Assembly (NCBI RefSeq): GCF_009601685.2 | Contig: NZ_CP045701.2 | Location: 3,658,001 to 3,722,000, forward strand | Reading direction: 5' to 3' | Origin: Pseudomonas brassicacearum | GTDB lineage: Bacteria > Pseudomonadota > Gammaproteobacteria > Pseudomonadales > Pseudomonadaceae | Length of the DNA: 64,000 nucleotides | Shown: piece by piece, positions 26,451-34,522 of the stretch | Numbering within the stretch: position 1 is the stretch's first letter | How the letters are laid out: every line of letters begins with the position of its first letter | Notes under the pieces: model-generated | Told to the model about the DNA's origin: nothing | Database searches by the model: none | Seen by the model: the letters and a program-made list of their open reading frames with translations, nothing else | Made by a program: the position numbers and the translations under genes

Positions 26451-27335
26451 ATGCGCGAAATCAGCCTCGACCGTCTGCGCACCTTGGTAGCGATTGCCGA
26501 CCTGGGTTCGTTTGCCGAAGCGGCCCGCGTGCTGCACCTTGCGCCGCCCACCGTCAGTCTGCATATCGCCGACCTTGAGTCACGTGTGGGCGGCAAGCTG
26601 TTGTCGCGCACACGTGGGCGCGTTCAGCCTTCAGCAATCGGGAACACACTGGTGGAACGCGCGCGGCGCCTATTGGCAGACGCAGAGCAGGCGCTTGAAG
26701 ACGTGGAACGTCAAGTACAGGGATTGGCCGGGCGTGTGCGCCTGGGCGCCTCCACAGGGGCCATCGCACAGTTGCTGCCGCATGCGTTGGAGACATTGAG
26801 CCAACGCCACCCCGCGATCGATGTACAAGTCGCGGTGCTCACCTCCCAGGAAACCTTGAAGAAACTTGCCGAGGGCTCTTTGGAGGTTGGTTTGGTCGCG
26901 CTGCCGCAGTCTCCGGTGAAGGGCTTGCGGATCGAGCCGTGGCGACGCGACCCAGTCATGGCCTTCCTGCCGGCTCGCTGGGAGTCCCCGCAGGTTGTGA
27001 CCCCCGACTGGCTGTGCGCTCAACCATTGATTTTGAATGACGCCACCACGCGCCTTTCGCGCTTGACTGCGGAGTGGTTCGCCAGCGATGGGCAGCAGCC
27101 TGCGCCGCGTATCCAACTGAACTACAACGACGCGATCAAAAGCTTGGTGGCGGCAGGATATGGTGCGACGTTGTTGCCCCATGAGGCGGCCACGCCATTG
27201 CTCGATAACAGGATCGTCATGCGGCCATTGAAGCCCTTATTGTGGCGTCAACTGGGGATTGCACACCGCAGCCAGGACATCGAACGACCTACGCAACATG
27301 TGCTGGATGTGTTGTGGGAGTTGAGTGCGCAGTGA
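26451..27335 (+). CDS. LysR-family transcriptional regulator
   Basis: This 294-residue protein has the LysR winged helix-turn-helix at residues 1-60 (LDRLRTLVAIADLGSFAEAARVLHLAPPTVSLHIADLE) and a C-terminal effector-binding domain beginning RVRLGASTGAIAQLLP. AAGGAATCTCTC precedes the ATG. It is divergent from argC, the standard arrangement for a LysR protein and its target. The ligand cannot be deduced; an arginine-pathway intermediate is a reasonable guess. Confidence 0.92.
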   Translation: MREISLDRLRTLVAIADLGSFAEAARVLHLAPPTVSLHIADLESRVGGKLLSRTRGRVQPSAIGNTLVERARRLLADAEQALEDVERQVQGLAGRVRLGASTGAIAQLLPHALETLSQRHPAIDVQVAVLTSQETLKKLAEGSLEVGLVALPQSPVKGLRIEPWRRDPVMAFLPARWESPQVVTPDWLCAQPLILNDATTRLSRLTAEWFASDGQQPAPRIQLNYNDAIKSLVAAGYGATLLPHEAATPLLDNRIVMRPLKPLLWRQLGIAHRSQDIERPTQHVLDVLWELSAQ

Positions 27336-27458
27336 ATCGTCGTGGGTACTGCGAAGGGCAAAGGAAAGGCGTCCACGCCTTCGGGCCACAACGTCATATA
27401 ACCCTCAAAGCCACCTTTAAATGGCAGAATCTCCCAATTGATCGTTTTGGAGAACACC

Positions 27459-29318
27459 ATGCTTCGCGTGTTTGAACAAAGACTCGACCCCTTCCCGCCC
27501 GACGAGGTACCGCCGCCACCCGAAGGCCTGGCTCGGTTTCTGTGGGCGTGCACACGGGGCGCCCGCGGTTACATCCTTGCGTTTGCGCTGCTCAGCGCCG
27601 GTGTGTCGATCTACGAAGCCTGGCTGTTTTCCTTCCTCGGTCAGGTCGTGGATATGCTCTCGACCTGGCAAGCCGGTGGTGAGGCGGCGGCGCAGGAAAG
27701 TCGCGTGCTGTGGGGCATGGGCATCGTCATGGTGGCCAGCATCGGGCTGGTGGCGTTGCGCACCATGGTTCAACACCAGGTATTGGCGATCAATCTGCCG
27801 CTGCGGCTGCGTTGGGATTTTCACCGCCTGATGCTGCGGCAAAGCCTGTCGTTTTTTTCCGATGAGTTCTCCGGCCGGGTCACCACCAAGGTGATGCAGA
27901 CTGCGCTGGCCGTGCGTGACGTGCTGTTCACCCTGATCGAGATCGCCCCCGGGATCGGCGTGTATTTCATTGCGATCATCGCATTGGCCGGCGGCTTCGC
28001 CCTGAAACTGATGCTGCCTTTCCTTGCCTGGATCCTGTTGTTCGGGCTGGCCATGGTCTACTTCGTGCCCCGCCTGGGCAAAGTCGGACAGGAACAGGCC
28101 CATGCGCGCTCCTCGATGACCGGACGTATCTCGGACGCCTACACCAACATCACGACCGTGAAGCTGTTCTCCCATTCCAACCGTGAAGCGCACTTCGCGC
28201 GCGCGGCCATGGAGGACTTCAAGCAGACCGGCTTTCGCCAGATGCGCCTGGTCAGCCAGTTCGAAATCGTCAACCAAGCGCTGGTGGTGGGGTTGATCAT
28301 GGCTGCAGGCGGTTATGCGCTGTGGCTGTGGCACCAGGGCGACGTCGGCGCCGGTGCCGTGGCGGCGATTACCGCCATGGCGTTGCGTATCAACGGCATG
28401 TCGCACTGGATCATGTGGCAAATGACCTCGCTGTTCGAGAGCATCGGCACCTTGCAGGACGGCATGGCCACCCTGACCCGCGGCCCCAAGGTGCAGGATG
28501 CGCCGGACGCCGGGGTGCTGGCGACCTCTGGCGGAGCGGTCACCTTCGACAATGTGAGCTTCAACTACAACGGTGAACGCCAGGTGCTCGATGGCTTGAG
28601 CCTGAACATTCGCCCGGGCGAGAAAATCGGCCTGGTAGGCCGCTCCGGCGCGGGCAAATCCACGCTCATCAACTTGCTGCTGCGTTTCTATGATGTCGAC
28701 AGCGGGCAGATTCGCATTGACGGGCAAGACATCGCGCGCGTGACGCAAGACAGCCTGCGCAGCGCCATCGGCATGGTCACCCAGGATACGTCCCTGCTCC
28801 ACCGCTCCATTCGCGACAACATCGCCTACGGCCGACCCGATGCAAGCGACGCGCAAATCCGCCGTGCCGCGGCCAATGCCCAGGCCGATGAGTTCATCAG
28901 CCAACTGAGCGACCGCCAGGGTCACAGCGGCTACGACACCTTGGTGGGCGAGCGCGGCATCAAGCTGTCGGGCGGCCAGCGCCAGCGCATCGCGATTGCC
29001 CGAGTGATGCTCAAGAACGCCCCGATCCTGCTCCTTGACGAGGCGACCAGCGCGCTGGATTCGGAAGTCGAAGTGGCCATCCAGGAAAGCCTCGATGAAA
29101 TGATGCAGGGCAAGACCGTCATCGCCATCGCCCACCGACTGTCCACGATTGCGGCGATGGATCGACTGATTGTCATGGATGATGGACGCATCATTGAACA
29201 GGGTACTCACGCTGAATTGCTCGCCAAGAACGGTATTTATGCGCGGCTGTGGCACCATCAGAGTGGTGGGTTCCTGGGTGAGGATCGGGGGGTGACCGAG
29301 GACATGGATCAGGTATGA
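27459..29318 (+). CDS. ABC transporter, fused permease and ATPase (exporter type)
   Basis: This 619-residue protein has a six-helix ABC exporter domain (about residues 35-330) and a C-terminal ATPase: Walker A VGRSGAGKST near 400, signature LSGGQRQRIAIARVM near 510 and Walker B ILLLDEATSALDSE. It resembles lipid A/multidrug half-transporters of the MsbA/MdlB type that work as dimers in the inner membrane; the substrate is unknown. I chose ATG 27459, with GGAG 6 bases upstream, over an earlier TTG. A strong hairpin follows at 29351. Confidence 0.93.
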   Translation: MLRVFEQRLDPFPPDEVPPPPEGLARFLWACTRGARGYILAFALLSAGVSIYEAWLFSFLGQVVDMLSTWQAGGEAAAQESRVLWGMGIVMVASIGLVALRTMVQHQVLAINLPLRLRWDFHRLMLRQSLSFFSDEFSGRVTTKVMQTALAVRDVLFTLIEIAPGIGVYFIAIIALAGGFALKLMLPFLAWILLFGLAMVYFVPRLGKVGQEQAHARSSMTGRISDAYTNITTVKLFSHSNREAHFARAAMEDFKQTGFRQMRLVSQFEIVNQALVVGLIMAAGGYALWLWHQGDVGAGAVAAITAMALRINGMSHWIMWQMTSLFESIGTLQDGMATLTRGPKVQDAPDAGVLATSGGAVTFDNVSFNYNGERQVLDGLSLNIRPGEKIGLVGRSGAGKSTLINLLLRFYDVDSGQIRIDGQDIARVTQDSLRSAIGMVTQDTSLLHRSIRDNIAYGRPDASDAQIRRAAANAQADEFISQLSDRQGHSGYDTLVGERGIKLSGGQRQRIAIARVMLKNAPILLLDEATSALDSEVEVAIQESLDEMMQGKTVIAIAHRLSTIAAMDRLIVMDDGRIIEQGTHAELLAKNGIYARLWHHQSGGFLGEDRGVTEDMDQV

Positions 29319-29350
29319 GCGCTTGGGGATGATCAGCAAGCGGGTGTTTT

Positions 29351-29387
29351 GGGTCGGAAGCTGCCCTGCTTCCGACCCGATTTATCT
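29351..29387 (+). terminator. strong hairpin after the ABC exporter
   Basis: GGGTCGGAAGC at 29351-29361 pairs perfectly with GCTTCCGACCC at 29368-29378 around a 6-base loop; the following ATTTATCTT is only a moderate T tract. Confidence 0.7.
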
Positions 29388-29425
29388 TGGAACAATGTGG
29401 CCTATCCCACGCCAGTTACGAACGT

Positions 29426-29767
29426 CTACCTAGGGTCGATGACATCCAGCGCCCGGTTTGCCAATAGCTGACCCAGCTCGATCAACTGCTGCAGCCCTAG
29501 TGCAACATGCCGTCGAGAGTCCTCCAGATCGAACGCCAAATCGTTGGCCATGGCATTGGCGGAGGCTAACGTTTCGCTGAGGTTGGCTAACAGGCTTTCA
29601 GCATCGACGCCCTCCACGACGGTGAATAGCTGGTCCGGAGGTGGTTTCTTGTCTGGCTGGGCGGGTTTGGGGTTCAGATAGGAATCGATGACGCGTTCGG
29701 CGTTGGCGTCGGCCGCGATGTCCAGGTGCAGCGGTGGAACGGGTGGGTCTGGGATGAGTTTGTCCAT
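29426..29767 (-). CDS. DUF6124 family protein
   Basis: This 113-residue acidic protein has the pattern of the Pseudomonas DUF6124/DUF3077 small proteins: a proline-rich start (MDKLIPDPPVPPLHL), then LFTVVEGVDAESLLANLSETLASANAMANDLAFDLE and a helical end. No signal peptide or membrane helix is seen and the function is unknown; such genes are multicopy in pseudomonads. The ribosome binding site AGGAGG at 29778-29773 is perfect, 5 bases from the ATG, but can be masked by a complementary segment in the leader upstream (29853-29862). Regulation at translation is therefore likely. Confidence 0.85.
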   Translation of the reverse strand: MDKLIPDPPVPPLHLDIAADANAERVIDSYLNPKPAQPDKKPPPDQLFTVVEGVDAESLLANLSETLASANAMANDLAFDLEDSRRHVALGLQQLIELGQLLANRALDVIDPR

Positions 29768-29905
29768 ATGGACCTCCTAACGTCAGTCGGATCCGCCACT
29801 GTTCGCGACTAAACGAAGTGGGGTGGCGGCTGTGCGCAGGTTAGTCGACCGGGACGTTAGGAAACCGGCGCACCCGAAAGTGCCCTGCGCACAGCCACCA
29901 TAAAA
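29768..29905 (-). ncRNA. structured 5' leader able to mask the DUF6124 ribosome binding site
   Basis: On the minus strand, arms 29900-29884 and 29840-29824 form a 17-bp stem with one G-U-tolerant mismatch (GGCTGTGCGCAGG core). Inside it are a GCAC/GTGC hairpin at 29882-29869 and a CCGG/CCGG hairpin. The loop segment TCCTAACGTC (29862-29853 on the minus strand) is perfectly complementary over 10 bases to GACGTTAGGA (29784-29775), which contains most of the AGGAGG ribosome binding site. The leader could therefore form a long-range, pseudoknot-like contact that blocks translation. It does not match any riboswitch class I know. The structure was read by eye, not folded by program. Confidence 0.55.
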
Positions 29906-30030
29906 TCAGCGAGAAAATCGTAGCCTGACTTCAAGGAGACCTTGCGCCTAACGAAATACCGAGCGACTAAACCCGACCGCTGAATTGGCAGCGGTGAGCA
30001 AAGACTAGGCACCGAAATCAGCAGGCGCAA
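29857..30030 (-). other. open frame through the DUF6124 leader, possible leader peptide
   Basis: From TTG 30030 to TAA 29857 the minus strand is open for 57 codons, and the last part starts at ATG 29901 as MVAVRRALSGAPVS. The TAA sits inside the segment that is complementary to the DUF6124 ribosome binding site, so ribosomes finishing this frame would expose or mask it. No strong Shine-Dalgarno sequence precedes either start. The frame may be a leader peptide, a small protein with KVSLKSGYDFLADF near its middle, or a by-product of RNA conservation. Confidence 0.35.
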
Positions 30031-30031
30031 G
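29932..30031 (-). ncRNA. second structured unit of the DUF6124 leader
   Basis: CTTGCGCCT (29941-29949) and AGGCGCAAG (30023-30031) form a perfect 9-bp closing stem around a perfect hairpin, ACCGCTG/CAGCGGT at 29976-29995. The bases CCTTG used in the closing stem can instead form a small CAAGG-AGA-CCTTG hairpin (29932-29944). These pairings exclude each other, as in regulatory switches. The sequence GCGACTAAAC occurs here (29963-29972) and again in the first unit (29804-29813). Confidence 0.45.
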
Positions 30032-30184
30032 AGGTTGGAATTTTCTAGGAAATGTCCTGCAAGTCAATGGGGAATATTCGTTCCGTCGATTCCTACGACA
30101 AGCTCGTTCAACCACTCCACCACCGAAGCACTGCGCGACGGGTGCGATGTGATTGGGAGACGGTTGCGGGCGCAGCTGCGGAAC

Positions 30185-30214
30185 AAATAAAAAATGAGCG
30201 ATCTTGGATCGCCC
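30185..30214 (-). terminator. intrinsic terminator of the HIT gene
   Basis: Read on the minus strand, GCGATC (30212-30207) pairs with GATCGC (30203-30198) around a 3-base loop, followed by ATTTTTTATTT. It lies 65 bases beyond the HIT stop and separates it from the DUF6124 leader. Confidence 0.8.
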
Positions 30215-30278
30215 ATTCGATTCAGGTGCTAACGACAGGAATACGTTCCTGATGCCCCTTATGAGATCTTGTCCGGCA

Positions 30279-30722
30279 TCAGGCCCCCAAGCGAATGCGC
30301 TCGATCAGACGCGCCTGGAGTGCTTCCAGCTCCTCGGGATCGGCCTTGCCCCTGCCATGTATACCGGGTGCTTCACCGTCCCAGCGAGGAATGATGTGCA
30401 TGTGAATGTGGTAGACCGTTTGCCCGGCCACAGCACCATTGAACTGCGCGACCTGAACCCCGTCCGGCTGCAATTCGTCCACGATGATCCGCGTCAGGCG
30501 CTGCACGGCTGACATCATCGCACCCAGGACGACGGGCTCGACCTCGAGGATATTTCGCGCCTGGGAGGCTTTGGGGATGACTAGGACATGCCCGCGCGAT
30601 TGGGGGAAAAGATCCAGGAAGGCCAACACGTCGGCGTCTTCGTAAATCTTGTAGCACGGCGCATCGCCGCGAAGGATCAGCGCAAAGATGTTCTGCGGAT
30701 CGTAATGACCGTGGAGACTCAT
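30279..30722 (-). CDS. HIT family nucleotide-binding protein
   Basis: This 147-residue protein has the histidine triad YHIHMHIIPRW near residues 103-113 and the HIT start FALILRGDAPCYKIYED. Family members hydrolyse or transfer nucleotidyl groups, for example AMP from adenosine phosphoramidates. The ATG at 30722 has GGAGTG 5 bases upstream; a longer frame extends into REP DNA and is unlikely. An intrinsic terminator follows at 30214, so it is transcribed alone. Confidence 0.93.
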   Translation of the reverse strand: MSLHGHYDPQNIFALILRGDAPCYKIYEDADVLAFLDLFPQSRGHVLVIPKASQARNILEVEPVVLGAMMSAVQRLTRIIVDELQPDGVQVAQFNGAVAGQTVYHIHMHIIPRWDGEAPGIHGRGKADPEELEALQARLIERIRLGA

Positions 30723-30796
30723 GATCACTCCTTGAATGGGCTTAGAGAGGTGGTGGACTGCCGGTAAGAGATTTAGCACAGTCAGAGGCCTACTTG

Positions 30797-30890
30797 AAGC
30801 CAAGCCCGCTCCCACAAGTTTTTCGAGCTGTTCATAACAGTCATGTCTGGCCTAACTCCCCTGTGGGAGCGGGCTTGCTCGCGATGGCGG
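30797..30890. repeat. REPIN (two inverted REP elements)
   Basis: AAGCCCGCTCCCACAAG near 30802-30818 is the inverse of CTGTGGGAGCGGGCTTGCT at 30861-30879. This is the REP doublet of fluorescens-group pseudomonads, placed between the HIT gene start and the end of the receiver gene. Confidence 0.85.
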
Positions 30891-30894
30891 CGGG

Positions 30895-31296
30895 TCAGTC
30901 GACATCGGTGCTGGATGCCAAGCTGCTTTCACGAGCCCCCATCAGCGTAACGGCAATTTTCTGCTGCAGCTCGCTTTGCGAAAACGGCTTGTGCAGGACC
31001 GGGCACCCAGCGTATTCGGCTGGCAGCCCGCTGGTGCCGTATCCGGTGCTGAACAGGAAGGGAATGTGGCGACCGCGAAGGATTTCGGCCACCGGAAAAA
31101 CGCGCTCGCCAGCCAGGTTGACGTCGAGGATCGCCAGGTCAACCTGCACCGAGCCGGCCATGTCACGTGCTGCAGCGAGCCGGGCGACTGAGGCCACCAC
31201 TTCGCATCCGAACGCCTCGAGCATGTCCTCGATCAACAGGGCAACCGCGCCTTCGTCCTCGACGAGCAGCACCCTGACGCCATCAAATGGGGTCAT
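30895..31296 (-). CDS. receiver-only response regulator
   Basis: This 133-residue protein is a single CheY-like receiver. The acidic pocket ED lies near residues 13-14, the phosphorylated Asp58 in AILDVNL and the conserved Lys103 in LHKPF. There is no output domain. The ATG at 31296 overlaps the stop of the histidine kinase gene upstream by four bases, so the two form a translationally coupled pair. HWE kinases are often followed by such receivers, which pass the signal to a general stress or motility output. Confidence 0.9.
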   Translation of the reverse strand: MTPFDGVRVLLVEDEGAVALLIEDMLEAFGCEVVASVARLAAARDMAGSVQVDLAILDVNLAGERVFPVAEILRGRHIPFLFSTGYGTSGLPAEYAGCPVLHKPFSQSELQQKIAVTLMGARESSLASSTDVD

Positions 31297-33476
31297 GCCC
31301 CGGTCACCCCAATCAGGAACGAAAAGCGGCAGCAAACGCCTTGCGCAGCGTAGGTGAGCTCGAACTTGCCGGCCAGGTCGCGCTCGATGCAACGCTGCAT
31401 CAGGCGTGAACCCAGCCCTTCGCGCTCCGGCGGTGACACGGGCGGTCCTCCTTGTTCGCGCCAGTCGAGGGTCAGCAACGTTCCGTCCGCCTGGGCTTGC
31501 AGGTGCCAGGTGACGGCAAGCGTCCCGGTCTCGACCGACATCGCCCCATATTTCAGCGCATTGATCGCCAATTCATTGAGGGTCATCGTTAGGTTGAGCG
31601 CCACACGGGTGCCGACATCTACAGAGGGGCCTTCAATCACGAAGCGGCCTGGCTCAGGCCCAAACACCGGCTTGAGCACTTCGTGGGCCAGGGTATCGAG
31701 CGGCGTCTGCCCCCAATGCCGTTTCGTCAAGAGATCGTGTGCTCGTGACAACGCCAGGAGCCTTGCCTCGAAACGCCTGTAGCCGTCTTTGGCATCCTCT
31801 GCGTTGCGTGCCGTCTGGGCCGCCAGCGATTGCACCGTGGCCAGGGTGTTCTTGACCCGGTGATTGAGCTCATCGATCAACGTTTTCTGCCGATTTTCCG
31901 CCTGCTTTCGCTCGGAGATATCCACCAGCATGTTGATGGCGCCCACCAGGTTTCCATCGGCGTCATGCAAAGGCGTGGGATAAGGCGAGAACGGAACACG
32001 GCTGCCATCCGGCCGCTCTGCAACGGCCTCGGCGCCGCGTATCGGCCGGTTTTCCTTCAGGGCCACTGCCATGGGGCATTGGTCGTGGGGCAGGAAACTG
32101 CCATCGGTGTTGAACAGTTTCCAGGTCACGCACCACTGGTCGCCCAGCCGAGGTGTGCACCCGGACAGTTCGACAGCAGCACGGTTGAAAAAGGTGATAC
32201 GCCCCTCGGCATCGGTGGTATAGACCGCGGCGGGCAATGCCTCGAGCAGGTTGCGCATGTGCCGCTCGCTTTCGCGGATCTGGTTTTCCATGCGTCGCGC
32301 CTGCGTGACGTCCTGGAGGATCCGCACGCCGTAGCGAAACGTTCCGTCGGCGGCCCTGACGGAAGAGCTGTGGATGTCCAGGTAAACGGTCTCGCCGCCA
32401 GGCTTGAAGGCACGCTTGCGTAGCACGTAATTGTCCAGCTCACCGGCCACTTGGCGCGCATAAAGGGCCGCATCCTCGTCGGTGCTGTCGCAGTGCGTAT
32501 AGTCCAGGAAAGTCATGTTCAGCAACGCTTCGCGCGTGCGGCCCAGCATGTTGCAGAGAGCGTCGTTGACGCGCAGCAGACGGCCTGCCGCATCGGACTC
32601 CGCGATGCCGATCGTCGCCGCTTCGTACGTCGCCGCCAGCCTGTCATCGCTTTCCTGGCGCGCTGTCTCGGCCGCGTGGACACAGGACATGTCCACCGTG
32701 AAACACCGCGTGTTGAACAGCTTGCCGTCCTCGAACCGTCCGTTGGAAGTGATGGTGACATGCTTGATCGAACCGTCCCTGGCCCTCAAGCGCGCAGGAT
32801 AACCTTCGAGGCATTCACCGCCGCTCAACTTACCCAGAATGTCGCAGATCACCGGCTCATCGACATGAAAGTCGGTGATGTTGCGGCCAATATATTCTTC
32901 TGCCGGATACCCCAGCAGGGCCAGCTCTGCCTTGTTGGCGCGCAGGATGATGCCCTCGCCACTGACGATATGAAGGCCCACCGCGCTGTTTTCGAAAAAG
33001 TCTTCCAAGTCGGCACTCCTGCGCCGAAGCTCTTGGGCCATGGCGTGGTGCGCCGAGACGTCCTGGAAGCAGTTGATGGCCCCTTGGATGATTCCTTGAT
33101 GGTCTTTCAGGGCCCGGATATTCACCAACGCCATGACCCGTGATCCGTCGGGACGCTCAATGAGCACTTCCTGATTGCGCGCCGCCGTTCCTTGCTCAAG
33201 CGCCGCGGCCATCGGACAGTCTTCAAAGGCAAGCGGGCTGCCGTCGGGCCGCAAAAGGCCATAAGAGCCGCAAAAACGGTCGCCGCCCTCCCCCAGTATT
33301 GGCGCACGCCCCCACAGTTTGGCCGCCTCGCTGTTGTAGCGAACCAGCCAGCCCTGGTGGTCACAGACGTAAACCGCACCAGGAAAGGCATCGAGCGCGT
33401 TCGCGCCCATCGCCAAAAGACTTTCGTAGTCGCTCGGCGTGCGCGTCCCCTGGGGAAACGCTTCAATATTGGACAT
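31293..33476 (-). CDS. multi-PAS HWE-family sensor histidine kinase
   Basis: This 727-residue soluble kinase has about four PAS domains: near residues 20-130, 145-260, 275-395 and 405-520, each with PAS/PAC blocks such as GAVYVCDHQGWLVRYN and AAVYTTDAEGRITFFNRA. The C-terminal kinase is of the HWE type: LIDELNHRVKNTLATVQSLA with the phospho-His near 530, TMTLNELAINALKYGA as N box, and LDWREQGGPPV with the WxE motif. No membrane helix is seen, so it senses cytoplasmic cues such as redox or light; no GxNCRFLQ-type LOV motif is present. GGAAGAGCA precedes the ATG. Confidence 0.93.
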   Translation of the reverse strand: MSNIEAFPQGTRTPSDYESLLAMGANALDAFPGAVYVCDHQGWLVRYNSEAAKLWGRAPILGEGGDRFCGSYGLLRPDGSPLAFEDCPMAAALEQGTAARNQEVLIERPDGSRVMALVNIRALKDHQGIIQGAINCFQDVSAHHAMAQELRRRSADLEDFFENSAVGLHIVSGEGIILRANKAELALLGYPAEEYIGRNITDFHVDEPVICDILGKLSGGECLEGYPARLRARDGSIKHVTITSNGRFEDGKLFNTRCFTVDMSCVHAAETARQESDDRLAATYEAATIGIAESDAAGRLLRVNDALCNMLGRTREALLNMTFLDYTHCDSTDEDAALYARQVAGELDNYVLRKRAFKPGGETVYLDIHSSSVRAADGTFRYGVRILQDVTQARRMENQIRESERHMRNLLEALPAAVYTTDAEGRITFFNRAAVELSGCTPRLGDQWCVTWKLFNTDGSFLPHDQCPMAVALKENRPIRGAEAVAERPDGSRVPFSPYPTPLHDADGNLVGAINMLVDISERKQAENRQKTLIDELNHRVKNTLATVQSLAAQTARNAEDAKDGYRRFEARLLALSRAHDLLTKRHWGQTPLDTLAHEVLKPVFGPEPGRFVIEGPSVDVGTRVALNLTMTLNELAINALKYGAMSVETGTLAVTWHLQAQADGTLLTLDWREQGGPPVSPPEREGLGSRLMQRCIERDLAGKFELTYAAQGVCCRFSFLIGVTGA

Positions 33477-33664
33477 TGCTCTTCCTCGATCCGCCTGGCT
33501 GAATGCGCCAGCTACACAACGACCCGGTCATACCCTGAGTCGCGATCCCGGCCCGTATAACTCCTTAAATATGCCGGCGCGGACTGTACATGCAGCTGCA
33601 ATGGATTCTAGATCCCTATTCAACGGGCGAGTTCAGGAAAATTCGCCGCCACGGTACGTCGATC

Positions 33665-34504
33665 TCAAAATCTGAATAAGGCGCGTGGGGTCTCGATCAT
33701 GAGCGCGCGCATCAGCGGCGCCGCCCCCTCCAAAGCCTGCCGCTGTTGAATCACCCTATCGAAACCAACGCTTGCCTCGTGTTGTGTATGCGGCCAGTCG
33801 CTACCCCACACCAGGCGATGGCGGCCAAAACTCTGTTCCAGCAAGGCCAGCGCGGTCCGGGCGAATGCCAGGTTCTGTTGATCCGTTCCCGCCAGGCGAT
33901 AGATGCCGGAGATTTTCATCCATACGTGCCCACTGAGCCCCAGCGCCAGCAGCTCGGAAAAACCCGGTTGGTCGACGCCCAGGCGGGCGTCCGGGCGGCC
34001 AAAATGGTCGATCACCAACCGGACCTCAAACGGCATCAGCTGACGAATCAATCCTGGCAGTTGCTCCACCGGGGCGTGCAGTTCGAGGTGCCAGTCCAAC
34101 TCGGCAAGATGCCCCAGAAAGGCTTTCCAGGCGGCTTCGCGAAAGTCGGGCATGGCCTTGCCCAGCAGATTAAGGCGAACACCGACCACGCCCAGCCGGG
34201 CCATGTCGTCCAGCTCGGCCCGGCTGACGTCTCGCTCCACCACCACGACCCCGCGCAATTGCTCCGGCGCCTGCCGCAATGCAGCCAGCAGGTAGCGGTT
34301 ATCGGTGCCGAGGAAACTCGGCTGCACCAGCACGCCATGGCTCAAGCCGTGGGCGCGCAGGTGGCCCAGGTACTGGGCGAGCGTGGCGTCATAGCCAGGT
34401 GTGTAGCGCCGGCCAGCAGCCAGTTCCAGCGCACGGCTGAACACGTGGGCGTGGCAGTCAATGCCGGTGATCGGTGTAGAACAGGTATCAACCATGGGTT
34501 TCAT
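33665..34504 (-). CDS. amidohydrolase-superfamily hydrolase (PDC hydrolase-like)
   Basis: This 279-residue protein has the TIM-barrel amidohydrolase features of the 2-pyrone-4,6-dicarboxylate hydrolase group: GIDCHAHVFSRA with His18 and His20, LVIDHFGRPD and VWGSDWPHTQ with the terminal Asp. Members hydrolyse lactones or related small acids in the cytoplasm. It is the last gene of a leftward GntR-MFS-amidohydrolase set, 18 bases after the transporter, so it probably acts on the imported compound, perhaps an aromatic acid or sugar-acid lactone. Confidence 0.87.
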   Translation of the reverse strand: MKPMVDTCSTPITGIDCHAHVFSRALELAAGRRYTPGYDATLAQYLGHLRAHGLSHGVLVQPSFLGTDNRYLLAALRQAPEQLRGVVVVERDVSRAELDDMARLGVVGVRLNLLGKAMPDFREAAWKAFLGHLAELDWHLELHAPVEQLPGLIRQLMPFEVRLVIDHFGRPDARLGVDQPGFSELLALGLSGHVWMKISGIYRLAGTDQQNLAFARTALALLEQSFGRHRLVWGSDWPHTQHEASVGFDRVIQQRQALEGAAPLMRALMIETPRALFRF

Positions 34505-34522
34505 CTATCGAAATAAGGGAAA

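Noticed and set aside
27417..29339. 640-codon antisense frame over the ABC exporter
   Set aside because: The plus-strand frame has clear Walker and signature motifs; the antisense frame is His/Gln-rich, typical of the shadow of a GC-rich coding gene.
30052..30252. Short plus-strand frame between the leader and the HIT gene
   Set aside because: It overlaps the HIT terminator and has no family features.
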